A stretch of DNA of 64,000 nucleotides from Mesorhizobium caraganae (GTDB lineage Bacteria > Pseudomonadota > Alphaproteobacteria > Rhizobiales > Rhizobiaceae). Each line of letters begins with the position of its first letter. The stretch's first letter is position 1. A program made the translations under genes and the position numbers. Location: positions 1 through 64,000 of the forward strand of contig NZ_JAFCGY010000012.1 of the NCBI RefSeq assembly GCF_016836705.1. The letters run 5' to 3'. Positions 1-7,137 of the stretch are shown one piece after another. The notes beneath the pieces are model-generated. The model saw only the letters and a program-made list of their open reading frames with translations, did no database searches and was not told the origin of the DNA.

Positions 1-146
1 AAGAGAGACAAGCTGCCAGAAGAGAGACAAGCTGCCAGAAGAGAGACAAGCTGCCAGAAGAGAGACAAGCTGCCAGAAGAGAGACAAGCTGCCAGAAGAG
101 AGACAAGCTGCCAGAAGAGAGACAAGCTGCCAGAAGAGAGACAAGC
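1..146. repeat. 19-bp tandem direct repeat array (7 full copies plus 13 bases)
   Basis: Seven perfect head-to-tail copies of AAGAGAGACAAGCTGCCAG occupy 1-133. A partial copy (first 13 bases) ends at 146, where CTGCC gives way to CCGAT. The array may begin before the window. Each copy contains GAGACAAG, which is also the outer arm of the palindrome at 443-470 upstream of the ParA-like gene. Perfect identity between copies suggests recent expansion or a protein-binding (iteron- or partition-like) role. There are no spacers, so this is not a CRISPR array. Confidence 0.95.
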
Positions 147-235
147 CGATTCACAAGCCCAGCCGTCAACGGCAGCGGCCCGGTCGCGATGTTTTCATCG
201 TGACTTGGTGTAATGTGTCTATGATGCGTTGAGGA

Positions 236-263
236 CTTGTTTCCATGTTAACATGGAAACAAG
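236..263. promoter_or_regulatory. 28-bp perfect palindrome, copy 1
   Basis: A perfect inverted repeat with left arm CTTGTTTCCATGTT and its exact complement as the right arm, centred on GTTAAC. It differs from the copy at 443-470 only by one symmetric base pair. It is preceded by ATGTGTCTATGATG at 213-226, which also precedes copy 2 with one change. Perfect symmetry and duplication point to a dimeric DNA-binding protein site, such as an operator or centromere-like site of the ParA/ribbon-helix-helix pair. The function is inferred. Confidence 0.8.
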
Positions 264-442
264 CGAGCGGTTCGCAGGCCCGAACAGTCCGCCGGATCCG
301 TTCCTCAAAAAGATGGCAGCCCCGTAATGATTGCACCCCTGAGCGAGCCTTATCGGTGCGCGCCTGGGTTGCCAAACCAGTCTTCCCCGTTGACTATGTC
401 ATCATGTTTCGACCGAGATATCGTTCCATGTGTCCATGATGA

Positions 443-470
443 CTTGTCTCCATGTTAACATGGAGACAAG
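443..470. promoter_or_regulatory. 28-bp perfect palindrome, copy 2, upstream of the ParA-like gene
   Basis: Left arm CTTGTCTCCATGTT is followed by its exact reverse complement. It ends 25 bases before the ParA-like start codon at 496. The ATGTGTCCATGATG block at 428-441 lies directly upstream, repeating the arrangement at 213-263. Its position suggests autoregulation of the parA-like operon. The right arm ends in GAGACAAG, the core shared with the tandem array at 1-146, so one protein may bind both. Confidence 0.8.
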
Positions 471-495
471 GAGCCAACGCCGGAAGGAGGCCCCC

Positions 496-1176
496 ATGAT
501 CATCTCCGCTGCGATCCCAAAGGGGGGCACTGGCAAATCGACGATGCTGCGCACCCTCGCATCCGTCGCGCTGCATCGGGGTTATTCGGTCACTCTTATC
601 GATGGCGATCGGCGGCAGAACATGAACCGCTGGTTCCAGATGCTGGGTGACGCTGGCAATCGCCCCGACAGCCTGCAGCTGGTGAGCGCGATGACCCCGC
701 AGGAAATCCTTGACGCCGCAGCCATTCACAACGGTGAGCGCTCCGTCGTATTGATCGATACGGAAGGCACCACAAATGACAACCTCATGGCCGGGCTCTT
801 CGCGGCCGACATTGTCGTCGTGCCAGTCTACTTTGCCCTCGACGACGTGACCGCCGCCATCCAGATCACCGACCACTACATTCCGCTGGCGGTCGAGAGC
901 CGGGGTAGACCGCTGCCTGCGATATTCGTGCTGACCAAGCAGACCATCATCGATGGCAGGGCGCGAGCCCTGACCGAACTGCGCGCCATCATCCAGGCCA
1001 ACGGGACGCCGATTGCAGAACACGTCCTCCACAATCGTGTTGCCTACCGCGACCTACAGACCGGGCAGACCCTTTACAGCCCTGCGGTGCCCGATGCGAA
1101 GGCGGTTGCCGAGAGCGAAGGGGTCTTTGACGACCTGCTGCAAACCTTCATCGAAGCCACAAGGAATGCGGCATGA
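496..1176 (+). CDS. ParA/VirC1-family partition ATPase
   Basis: A 226-residue MinD/ParA-type ATPase. The deviant Walker A motif KGGTGKST lies at about residues 9-16, followed by IDGDRRQNMNRW and the Walker B-like VVLIDTEGT. The ATG at 496 is chosen because GGAAGGAGG sits just upstream; an in-frame extension to 430 would run through the palindrome. Size and the absence of an N-terminal DNA-binding domain fit small ParA or VirC1-type proteins, which act in plasmid partition or in bringing relaxosomes to the cell pole. The gene overlaps the next one by ATGA, so the two are translationally coupled. Upstream palindromes and repeats are candidate binding sites. Partition and VirC1-like transfer functions cannot be separated from sequence. 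Confidence 0.88.
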   Translation: MIISAAIPKGGTGKSTMLRTLASVALHRGYSVTLIDGDRRQNMNRWFQMLGDAGNRPDSLQLVSAMTPQEILDAAAIHNGERSVVLIDTEGTTNDNLMAGLFAADIVVVPVYFALDDVTAAIQITDHYIPLAVESRGRPLPAIFVLTKQTIIDGRARALTELRAIIQANGTPIAEHVLHNRVAYRDLQTGQTLYSPAVPDAKAVAESEGVFDDLLQTFIEATRNAA

Positions 1177-1583
1177 GTGAAAAAACCGCACCAAAACACG
1201 GTGACGACAAGAAAGCCCGCATGATGAAGGCGATCTCCACGCAGCCGCCGGCGCTGCCGAGCATGTTCATTTCATCACCAAAAAACGAGGGGCAGAAGCT
1301 GGAGCCAAATGCCGGATCGGCCATGTCGCAGACGCCTGAGCCGGCATCGGGTGCAACGCCTGACTTTCGCAAGCTGCTGCGGCAGGGTCAGAAAAAGGAT
1401 CCCATCGCCGGCAAGAAGATTCGCGAGGAGGAGATGGTCCGCTGCGGCTACTATCTGACGGCCGTGGAGCAGCGGCAGTTCAAGTTGCTGGCGATCAGCA
1501 ACGGGCACAGCATGACCGAGCTGCTGCGAAAGGCCGTGCAGGATTATATCCGAATTCATAAGCACAAACTGCCGACGGAATAA
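1173..1583 (+). CDS. Ribbon-helix-helix-type partner of the ParA-like ATPase (VirC2/ParB-like)
   Basis: A 136-residue basic protein translationally coupled (ATGA) to the ParA-like gene. The first 75 residues are low-complexity, rich in Pro, Ser and Lys. The C-terminal part, about residues 85-130, contains YYLTAVEQRQFKLLAISN and MTELLRKAVQDYI. This is a strand followed by two helices, the spacing expected of a ribbon-helix-helix DNA-binding domain such as VirC2 or small ParB/ParG-type partners. It is therefore the likely binder of the palindromes at 236-263 and 443-470 and of the tandem array. The family assignment rests on predicted structure and context rather than a diagnostic motif. Confidence 0.6.
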   Translation: MSEKTAPKHGDDKKARMMKAISTQPPALPSMFISSPKNEGQKLEPNAGSAMSQTPEPASGATPDFRKLLRQGQKKDPIAGKKIREEEMVRCGYYLTAVEQRQFKLLAISNGHSMTELLRKAVQDYIRIHKHKLPTE

Positions 1584-1648
1584 TCGGCGGTTTGGAGTCG
1601 CTGTCGCATGCTGTGACGGCTGATATTCGTGGCTCTTTTGCGACGCGC

Positions 1649-1687
1649 AAAAAAAGGGCCCGCGACGGAGCACTCCGTCGCGGGCCC
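1649..1687 (-). terminator. Rho-independent terminator, minus strand
   Basis: A 15-bp perfect stem (1656-1670 paired with 1673-1687, GGGCCCGCGACGGAG and its complement) is followed on the minus strand by seven T residues (1655-1649). It lies just downstream of the minus-strand gene ending at 1702 and separates it from the convergent plus-strand operon ending at 1583. Confidence 0.88.
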
Positions 1688-1701
1688 TGAGATGTGTTTG
1701 C

Positions 1702-2043
1702 CTACTTGGGTTGGTTGGGGTGTTTCAGCAGTACCCCGAGGATGCCGTCCCGGTCCGGACGCCCGCTGGCTGCCGCTTTGTCGTCGACCAGCTTTGCAGC
1801 CAATTTGGGCGACAGCGGCATGAAGTCGTAGCCGTGTGAGATGGCTGCGTGGCGAAGATCCTCAAGCGCTTCGAACGCGCCATCGCGGGTGCCAAGCCAG
1901 AGCGCGGGCTCGTCGGTTTCTTGGTGGGGGAACGCTTGCAGGAAGTAGGTCCGAAGCGGTGGATCGTAGCCGATGATAGCGTTTGGATCCGAGCGGACTT
2001 GTCCGGTGACGGTGCCAGTAACAGTGATGGTGTAGCGGCTCAT
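1702..2043 (-). CDS. Hypothetical protein, last gene of the DUF736 operon
   Basis: A 113-residue protein beginning MSRYTITVTGTVTGQ. The ATG at 2043 is supported by AAAAGGAGG just upstream on the minus strand. I do not recognise the family. The N-terminus looks like a short beta hairpin, followed by EPALWLGTRDGAFEAL and YDFMPLSPKLAAKLVDD. There is no signal peptide or membrane segment. It lies 56 bases downstream of the DUF736 gene, separated by a 13-bp GC hairpin, and is followed by a strong terminator. It is probably cotranscribed with DUF736. Confidence 0.75.
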   Translation of the reverse strand: MSRYTITVTGTVTGQVRSDPNAIIGYDPPLRTYFLQAFPHQETDEPALWLGTRDGAFEALEDLRHAAISHGYDFMPLSPKLAAKLVDDKAAASGRPDRDGILGVLLKHPNQPK

Positions 2044-2063
2044 TGCAACCTCCTTTTGCCGGT

Positions 2064-2093
2064 GGGAGCCGGCCCCTTGCGGGGCCGGCTCCC
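2064..2093 (-). other. Intergenic 13-bp hairpin with GNRA-type loop
   Basis: On the minus strand GGGAGCCGGCCCC, GCAA and GGGGCCGGCTCCC form a 13-bp perfect stem closed by a GCAA tetraloop, between the DUF736 stop and the Shine-Dalgarno sequence of the next gene. There is no T-run, so it is more likely an attenuator, processing site or RNA-stability element than a terminator. Confidence 0.7.
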
Positions 2094-2099
2094 GATGCC

Positions 2100-2423
2100 T
2101 CACTGGGGGTTGTTCCAGAGGATGACCTTCTTGTTTTCCTCGCCACCGGGGGCGGGAGCGAGGTTGCCGAAGATCACGCCGATCTCGGGGGCTTCCAGCT
2201 TGACCGAGAGGTATTCCTCTCCCGAACGCTGGGAGATGCGGTGCCAGCCGGCTCCGATCTCGAAGCCCGTGCGCTTGTTGACGATTCGGTAGTCGGGCGC
2301 GTCCTCGCGCGACTTGTTGGTGTTCGGGATGAGGGTGATCGGGGCGTTGACCCGGAGCGTGGCAAAGACGCCTTCCATCGAGCCGTCGGCCTTGGTGGTG
2401 AGGTTTGCGATCGTGGTGGCCAT
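2100..2423 (-). CDS. DUF736 family protein
   Basis: A 107-residue protein matching DUF736, a small family frequent on alphaproteobacterial plasmids and integrative elements with no established biochemical role. Recognisable segments are APDYRIVNKRTGFEIGAGW, the EEYLSVKLEAP core and the C-terminal FGNLAPAPGGEENKKVILWN. GGAG lies upstream of the ATG at 2423. A decayed second copy lies on the opposite strand at about 2827-3012. Confidence 0.9.
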   Translation of the reverse strand: MATTIANLTTKADGSMEGVFATLRVNAPITLIPNTNKSREDAPDYRIVNKRTGFEIGAGWHRISQRSGEEYLSVKLEAPEIGVIFGNLAPAPGGEENKKVILWNNPQ

Positions 2424-2442
2424 GGTAGTTCTCCTTCGGTTG

Positions 2443-2462
2443 CATCGGGACCATTCCCGATG
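2443..2462 (-). other. Leader hairpin upstream of DUF736
   Basis: CATCGGGA and TCCCGATG form an 8-bp stem with a 4-base loop in the DUF736 leader, ending about 8 bases before the Shine-Dalgarno sequence. It belongs to the recurring pattern of GC hairpins in leaders of this block. The rest of 2463-2826 holds no supported gene. Confidence 0.5.
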
Positions 2463-2826
2463 GCGCCAAAGGAGAGGGCCGTCCTGCTGCGGTCATCTCG
2501 GCGAAAATTCTGGAAAATTCTATTTGCCGAAAAAGTGCGGGCAGGCCCTTCGCCTGCCCCGCAGACAAAAACAGAAATCGAATTTTCCTGAATATTCGCC
2601 GAGTGTACCCCCACCGGGGGTTGACCGCACAAAGCAGGCGGTCGTCTACAAAGGCGACATGAAACGGGAATGGTCCTGGATGCGGCAGATGGACAAGAAC
2701 TCAGGCCGCCATCGCTTGGCCGCCCGTGCAACGCTGCCGGATCGCCGGCATGCTTGCCGCGCACCTCTCGGGTCATGTCATCTGCGTCGTCGATACTTCG
2801 AGCAGCAGCCTGGCGTGTGAACCGCC

Positions 2827-3012
2827 TTGCGCGTTCGGGCTGGCGGCATAGCGGTTTCGAGATCGGAGCTGACTGGCAGCGAACTTCTCGCCCCTCGGGG
2901 GCGATGCCTCGCAGCCAGGTTGGATGACCAAGCAAGCCAGGATGTTCGGCACGCTTGCACCCGCTTCAGATGCGAGACGGGTCAAGATGATCATCCTGCA
3001 CAACGCCCCCAT
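2827..3012 (+). pseudogene. Decayed DUF736 copy, opposite strand
   Basis: Pieces of a DUF736 protein appear in successive plus-strand frames. GFEIGADWQRTSRPSG at about 2853-2900 matches GFEIGAGWHRISQRSG of the intact gene. MFGTLAPASDARR and MIILHNAP at about 2942-3012 match FGNLAPAPGGEENKKVILWNNP. The order is collinear with the intact protein but frames change between segments and no start is visible. It is therefore an inverted, degenerate paralogue rather than a functional gene. The flanks 2463-2826 and 3013-3138 contain nothing I can identify. Confidence 0.75.
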
Positions 3013-3138
3013 GCTCTGCGCATGGGCCGGTTTCGAAAGGGGCCGGCCCCGGCCTTCATACAAGCGGAGTTGGGGCGCGAGTCCGGATCAAGCATATCGG
3101 ATCGGACCCGCCGGGCTGTCGGCGGGACCGCGCCTACA

Positions 3139-3672
3139 TCATCCTGGCAGCGCCAGACGCTCGTCCGGCGTCATGCGGGCTTCGGCTTGCCGGCGAATGT
3201 CCGGACCGGCATGGCGGAGCATGGCGCACCAGTCTTCCACATTGTATGTGGTCGCCACGCTGCCCTTGGTCAGATCGTAAATGACGCACGGCTTGTTCGC
3301 GATGGCGAGCCGAAGCACGTTGACGGCCGTGCCGGGTGATGCGCCGTCCCAGACCATCATGCCAAAGTCGGCGCGCCGCGCCATCTCCCGGTCTTTGGCG
3401 GCGTTGACCCCGTATCCTTCGGCGCTCTCAGGAGAAGGAACATGGTAGGCGGCCCAGTCGCCCAGATTGTTGCGGGGTTCCTTGCCGGCATGGAAGACCC
3501 CCACATGCTCGTACTTGTAGCCCGCGAGCAGGCCCTGCACCTCGGCATCGGCTCCCGATGCATCGCCAATCAGCACGCCGTGCTCGGCAGCAACGATTGC
3601 GCCGATGCGAGTGGTGGCAGGTTCCGGCAGCTCGAATATCTCGCGTGATCCACCTATGAATATCATCGACAT
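3139..3672 (-). CDS. SLOG/nucleoside-2-deoxyribosyltransferase-like Rossmann protein
   Basis: A 177-residue protein starting MSMIFIGGSREIFELP, with GDASGADAEVQGLL and later MMVWDGASPGTAVNVLRLA. The pattern of an initial beta strand ending in GGSR, then G-ASGAD and a D-G/S-GT motif is that of the SLOG superfamily (DUF2493-, YspA- and LOG-like), which binds nucleotides or nucleotide-derived ligands. The start at 3672 follows GAAAGGAAG. Exact substrate is unknown. A second SLOG-type protein (DUF2493) is encoded at 4866-5807, so this element carries two potential nucleotide-sensing proteins. Confidence 0.72.
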   Translation of the reverse strand: MSMIFIGGSREIFELPEPATTRIGAIVAAEHGVLIGDASGADAEVQGLLAGYKYEHVGVFHAGKEPRNNLGDWAAYHVPSPESAEGYGVNAAKDREMARRADFGMMVWDGASPGTAVNVLRLAIANKPCVIYDLTKGSVATTYNVEDWCAMLRHAGPDIRRQAEARMTPDERLALPG

Positions 3673-3869
3673 CGTGACTTCCTTTCTCTCCGGGGTCCCC
3701 CGCCCCGCTCGAGCCGCCCTCTCCCTCTGGCCCTGCGCGAGGGATCGTCACCGAAGGTCGAGACGGCGAAGCCGGCTCGAGGAGCTGCCGAACGCCGCGA
3801 GTAGAGCCGGCCGGCCGCAGGCCGGCGCGTCCAGGCCCTGCCCAAGTCCGTGGCGCTGCGCGCCGGAAG
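3673..3869 (-). other. GC-rich leader with inverted repeats, no gene
   Basis: About 200 bases between the GNAT gene and the SLOG-like gene. It is rich in CCGGCC/GGCCGG palindromes and contains a GTGAC/GTCAC inverted pair just before the SLOG-like start. No coding frame is supported. It probably acts as the 5' leader of the SLOG-like gene and the 3' trailer of the toxin-antitoxin operon. Confidence 0.4.
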
Positions 3870-4373
3870 CTAGTGGCCGGCCAGCCAGAGGCTGACGTCC
3901 TGGATCGAGCGCGTCAGGATAGACGGGTTGTCCCGCGACGGGACAAAACCCCAGCTCTGCCAGTAGCGCTCGGCCTCGGCGTCGATCGCCCGCACCACCA
4001 CCGCGCGACCGCCGACGATGTCGGCGCCGGCGATGCAGCGATGCAGCGCGTCCTTGACCAGGCCCCTGCCGATGCCTTGTCCGGCATAGCGATGGTCGAC
4101 GGCGAGTTGTCCAATCAGCAGGCAGGGGATCGGATCGGGCGGCCGTCCGGTGCGGATGGCGCGCGGTGCGCTGTTTGGCTGGATCACGCCCGGCGCGAGG
4201 CCGTAATAGCCGACGACTGTTCCGTCGTCGTGAACGACCAGGACGCGGGTAAACCTGCGGGGCTGGTTCGTTCGCGCGAAGCCGGCCAGCCAAGCGTTGA
4301 GCGCCGGCTTGCCGCAATCGAAGCTGTCGAGGCGGTGCGCGTCGTCGAGGAGTTCGATGCCTGAAAGCGCCAC
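3870..4373 (-). CDS. GNAT acetyltransferase toxin (TacT-like)
   Basis: A 167-residue GNAT-fold protein. FDCGKPALNAWL near residue 20, LLIGQLAVDHRYAGQGIG with the acetyl-CoA pyrophosphate loop (Q/R-x-x-G-x-G) near residues 87-104, and the C-terminal YWQSWGFVPS are typical of TacT/AtaT toxins. These acetylate the amino group of aminoacyl-tRNAs and block translation. It begins with GTG at 4373 directly after the antitoxin stop codon (4374-4376), so expression is coupled. The neighbouring DUF1778 gene makes the toxin-antitoxin assignment strong. Confidence 0.9.
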   Translation of the reverse strand: MALSGIELLDDAHRLDSFDCGKPALNAWLAGFARTNQPRRFTRVLVVHDDGTVVGYYGLAPGVIQPNSAPRAIRTGRPPDPIPCLLIGQLAVDHRYAGQGIGRGLVKDALHRCIAGADIVGGRAVVVRAIDAEAERYWQSWGFVPSRDNPSILTRSIQDVSLWLAGH

Positions 4374-4658
4374 CTAGCGGTCCCAGGGCGGGGACCGACG
4401 CAGCCGCTCGGCCGCCTTCGGCGGGGGCGCGGCGGCGGGGGCTGAGATCGCCTGCATGAAGGCGTCATAGGCTTCCGGGGACACGCGGATGACGGTTTCG
4501 TTGAGGATGGCCGCCTGCGCCTCGTGGAGTGCTGCGCGCCGCATGAACTCCGTGCGCGACAGGCCGAGCAGCTCGGCGCCGCGGTCGATGATGGTGAGAT
4601 CATCGTCGCGAAACCGCATCGAGACGGGTGTTTCCTTCCTCGTGGCTGTGGTGGCCAT
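4374..4658 (-). CDS. DUF1778 ribbon-helix-helix antitoxin (TacA-like)
   Basis: A 94-residue DUF1778 protein. ETPVSMRFRDDDLTIIDRGA forms the ribbon-helix-helix N-terminus and LLGLSRTEFMRRAALHEAQ the second helix. The C-terminal tail, rich in Pro and Ala with a final PPWDR, would neutralise the GNAT toxin. AGGAG lies upstream of the ATG at 4658. The 14-bp palindrome at 4678-4691 in its promoter is the expected autoregulatory site of the antitoxin-toxin complex. Confidence 0.9.
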   Translation of the reverse strand: MATTATRKETPVSMRFRDDDLTIIDRGAELLGLSRTEFMRRAALHEAQAAILNETVIRVSPEAYDAFMQAISAPAAAPPPKAAERLRRSPPWDR

Positions 4659-4677
4659 GGCGCGCTCCTGTGCTGCG

Positions 4678-4691
4678 GACGTATATACGTC
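4678..4691. promoter_or_regulatory. Palindromic operator of the TacAT-like operon
   Basis: GACGTATATACGTC is a perfect 14-bp palindrome 19 bases upstream of the antitoxin start. An AT-rich centre in GC-rich DNA and its place in the promoter suggest a binding site for the ribbon-helix-helix antitoxin. Binding is inferred. Confidence 0.65.
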
Positions 4692-4865
4692 TATGTAACG
4701 CGGAACGCAATACCACGTTGCGTGGCGGCACGGCCCACCGCACCGATACGATCCGTGAAGTCGGAGGGTGCCGTGCTTCCAGCGCGGGCTTTGCTGGCAC
4801 TTCGCGCGGGCCTGAACCCGACCGCGCGGTCGGGTTCGATGGTGCGGATGCGAGGAAACCGGCGC

Positions 4866-5807
4866 TCACGCGCCGCCCTCCGCGAACCGCCAGACGGGGA
4901 TGCCGAGCCGACGGGCCTTATCGGCAAGGTTGTCGGTGATGCCGGAGCCGGGAAAGACGATCAGGCCGTAGGGCACCACCGAGAGAAGCTGGTCGTTGCG
5001 GCGGAACGGAGCGGCCTTGGCGTGACGGTTCCAGTCCGGCTTGAAGGCGATCTGGGTGACCTTCCGGTTCTCGGCCCAGCAGGCGGCGATGCGTTCGGCG
5101 CCGCGGGGGCTGCCGCCGTGGAGCAGGACCATGTCGGGATGCTTCTCGCGGGCCGTATCGAGCGCGTCCCAGATCCGGTCGTGATCGTTGCAGTCGAGGC
5201 CGCCGGCGAAGGCGATCTTGGTGCCGGCCGGGACGAGCACCTCGGTTTCGGCGTGGCGGCGGGCGGCGAGGAAGTCGCGGCTGTCGATCACCGCTGCAGT
5301 CATCGCCTGGTGGGAGACCTTGGAGCCGGTGCGCGGCCGCCATGCCGATCCGGTTTGTGCCTCGTAGAGGTCGGCGGCCTCATCGCGCATGATTTCGAGC
5401 ACGTTGCGGCGCTCGATATAGGTGATGCCTTCGGCCGTGAGCCGTTCCAGCTCGACGGACTTCACCTCCGAACCGTCCTGTTCCTGCTGGCTCGAACGCT
5501 GGGCTTCCTCATTGCGGTCCAGGCTTCGGGCGACGCGCTCGGCGGCACGGTGGAAGACGTTTGTGAAGGACCAGAGCAGGTCGTCGAGATCGGGTTCGAG
5601 CCTGGTGTCGCCAAGCATGCCGGCGAAGGTCTCGACGATCCCGGCAAGGCCGGCCCGGATTACCTCGTCGTCGGGAAGTGGCCGAGCATCAGGTTCGTCC
5701 TGATGCGGACGATGGCCGTACATCTGCAGTTCGAGGATGACGCGATCGGTCGGCGAGGAGGCGTGGTAGGGCTCGTAGCCGTCGTCGAAAGGAAGCTCGT
5801 AGGTCAT
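4866..5807 (-). CDS. DUF2493 (SLOG) domain protein
   Basis: A 313-residue protein. The N-terminal half is predicted helical and contains YEAQTGSAWRPRTGS. The C-terminal 130 residues carry the DUF2493/SLOG fold: GTKIAFAGGLDCNDHDRIWD, then VLLHGGSPRGAERIAACWAE and a final ITDNLADKARRLGIPVWRF. Such proteins are predicted to bind nucleotide ligands and are common on alphaproteobacterial mobile elements next to Toprim and ParB-like genes. I chose the ATG at 5807, preceded by GGAG, over the longer frame to 5885, which runs into a GC hairpin. No catalytic role is established. Confidence 0.82.
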   Translation of the reverse strand: MTYELPFDDGYEPYHASSPTDRVILELQMYGHRPHQDEPDARPLPDDEVIRAGLAGIVETFAGMLGDTRLEPDLDDLLWSFTNVFHRAAERVARSLDRNEEAQRSSQQEQDGSEVKSVELERLTAEGITYIERRNVLEIMRDEAADLYEAQTGSAWRPRTGSKVSHQAMTAAVIDSRDFLAARRHAETEVLVPAGTKIAFAGGLDCNDHDRIWDALDTAREKHPDMVLLHGGSPRGAERIAACWAENRKVTQIAFKPDWNRHAKAAPFRRNDQLLSVVPYGLIVFPGSGITDNLADKARRLGIPVWRFAEGGA

Positions 5808-6053
5808 GGCGTGTCTCCGTCGGTTGTGGCCGCGCCTATTGCGGCCTGACAGCGCTCCCCGGCCGCGCCCCGGGCGCGGCCGCACCGAAGGCCGGAGCGC
5901 GAGCGGAGGACGGCGCAGCCGTTGCGGCGGTGACCGGGGCGTGGCAGGGGTGCCTCTCGGACAGGCCGCAGGCGCGGCCTCTTCCGGCGGACCGCCGCCA
6001 TGCCGGCAGGCCTTCCGGTGACGCCACCCCTGCCCGCCTGCCGCTCCGGCCGT
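5808..6053 (-). other. GC-rich leader with long hairpins, no gene
   Basis: About 245 bases between the Toprim and DUF2493 genes. CGGCCGCGCCC (5860-5870) pairs perfectly with 5872-5882. GGCAGGGGTG near 5945 has its complement near 6025. No reading frame here looks coding. Confidence 0.5.
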
Positions 6054-7124
6054 TCATCCGGGCGGCAGGAAAAGACGGGCATCCTCCGGGACGAGCTGAT
6101 CGCTGAGCCATGCCGCGAGATGGGCGGGGCCGAGATGGCGCAGATCGTCGTTGAAGTCGCCGAGCTGCGGCCGCAACACCAGGGCGAGGATCCCTGACTC
6201 GCCTGCGCGCTGGCTGAGACGCTCGATGCCGTGCCGGCCGGCGGCGTCGGCATCGGCCGCGATGTAGAGGCGACGGCAGCCGGCCGGGAAGGACAGGCCC
6301 GCAAGGTGATTGGCCGAGGTCGCGGCGGCCACAGGCAGTGCCGGCATCACCGTGCGCAGCGAGGCCATCGTCTCGAACCCCTCGCCGGCGGCCATGACCG
6401 GGACGGGCGCACCGGGCTCAAGGCCAAGCCATATGCCGTTGCCCAGCAGGTGACCAAGCGAGCGGCGTGGATCGGCGAGCTGCGCCTTGCCGACCTTGCC
6501 GCTCGGGTCCAGCCCAGAGGACAGGTAAGTGCGCTGCAGGCCGGTGATCTGCCCGTTGAGGTAGGTGACAGCGGCAATCAGCGCAGGATGAGTCTGCTTT
6601 TCGCCCGACACGAGATCCCTGTAGTAGCAGCCGGGATGGAAGCGCAGGGCACGCTCATGCGTCGAGAGCAGAATGCCGCGGCAGGCAAGGTATCGTTCGG
6701 CCAGCGTACCGGCGATCGGCTGCGACATGGCGAACAGGCGACGCGCAGCGTCGGGAGAGCCGCGTACCGCGGCAGGCTGGCGCTGCGCGCCAAGGGGCTG
6801 GGGCTGGGCCTGGGGCGGTGGCAGCGGCATGGCGAGGAAGCGACGTGCTTCATCCGCGACCTCACGGAAGTCGACCAGACCACAGCTCTGCTCGATGACG
6901 TCAAGCAGGTCGCCATATTCCCCCGACGACTCGTCGACCCATTTTCCGGCTGCCTTGCCGCCAACCGCCTTGAGCCGCACATGCATGGAACGGCCGCGCG
7001 TGTTGCGGACATCGCCGACCATCCAGTAATTGCCGGAGCGATGGCCGTTGGAGAGATATTCGCGGCACACCGCCTCGGCATGTTCGCCAAGGCGGTGCGC
7101 CAGTTCGGAGGCCGAGCAGGTCAT
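6054..7124 (-). CDS. Toprim-domain primase-like protein
   Basis: A 356-residue protein of the plasmid primase-like family. The N-terminal region, about residues 1-90, has CREYLSNGHRSGNYWMVGDV and the GRSMHVRL strand, corresponding to the DUF7146-like domain. The C-terminal half has the Toprim core: VMAAGEGFETMASL with the conserved Glu, then RRLYIAADADAAGRHG with the Asp-x-Asp pair. It probably acts in element DNA replication or transfer. The ATG at 7124 follows GGGGGAGG. It sits 13 bases downstream of the strawberry-notch helicase gene in the same direction, as on many alphaproteobacterial elements. Confidence 0.85.
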   Translation of the reverse strand: MTCSASELAHRLGEHAEAVCREYLSNGHRSGNYWMVGDVRNTRGRSMHVRLKAVGGKAAGKWVDESSGEYGDLLDVIEQSCGLVDFREVADEARRFLAMPLPPPQAQPQPLGAQRQPAAVRGSPDAARRLFAMSQPIAGTLAERYLACRGILLSTHERALRFHPGCYYRDLVSGEKQTHPALIAAVTYLNGQITGLQRTYLSSGLDPSGKVGKAQLADPRRSLGHLLGNGIWLGLEPGAPVPVMAAGEGFETMASLRTVMPALPVAAATSANHLAGLSFPAGCRRLYIAADADAAGRHGIERLSQRAGESGILALVLRPQLGDFNDDLRHLGPAHLAAWLSDQLVPEDARLFLPPG

Positions 7125-7137
7125 GATCGCCTCCCCC

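Noticed and set aside
1..146. CRISPR array
   Set aside because: The units are perfectly tandem with no unique spacers, and no cas genes are nearby.
236..470. repABC-type parS sites
   Set aside because: The 28-bp palindromes do not match the GTT-N10-AAC type consensus of repABC centromeres, and no RepA, RepB or RepC gene is present.
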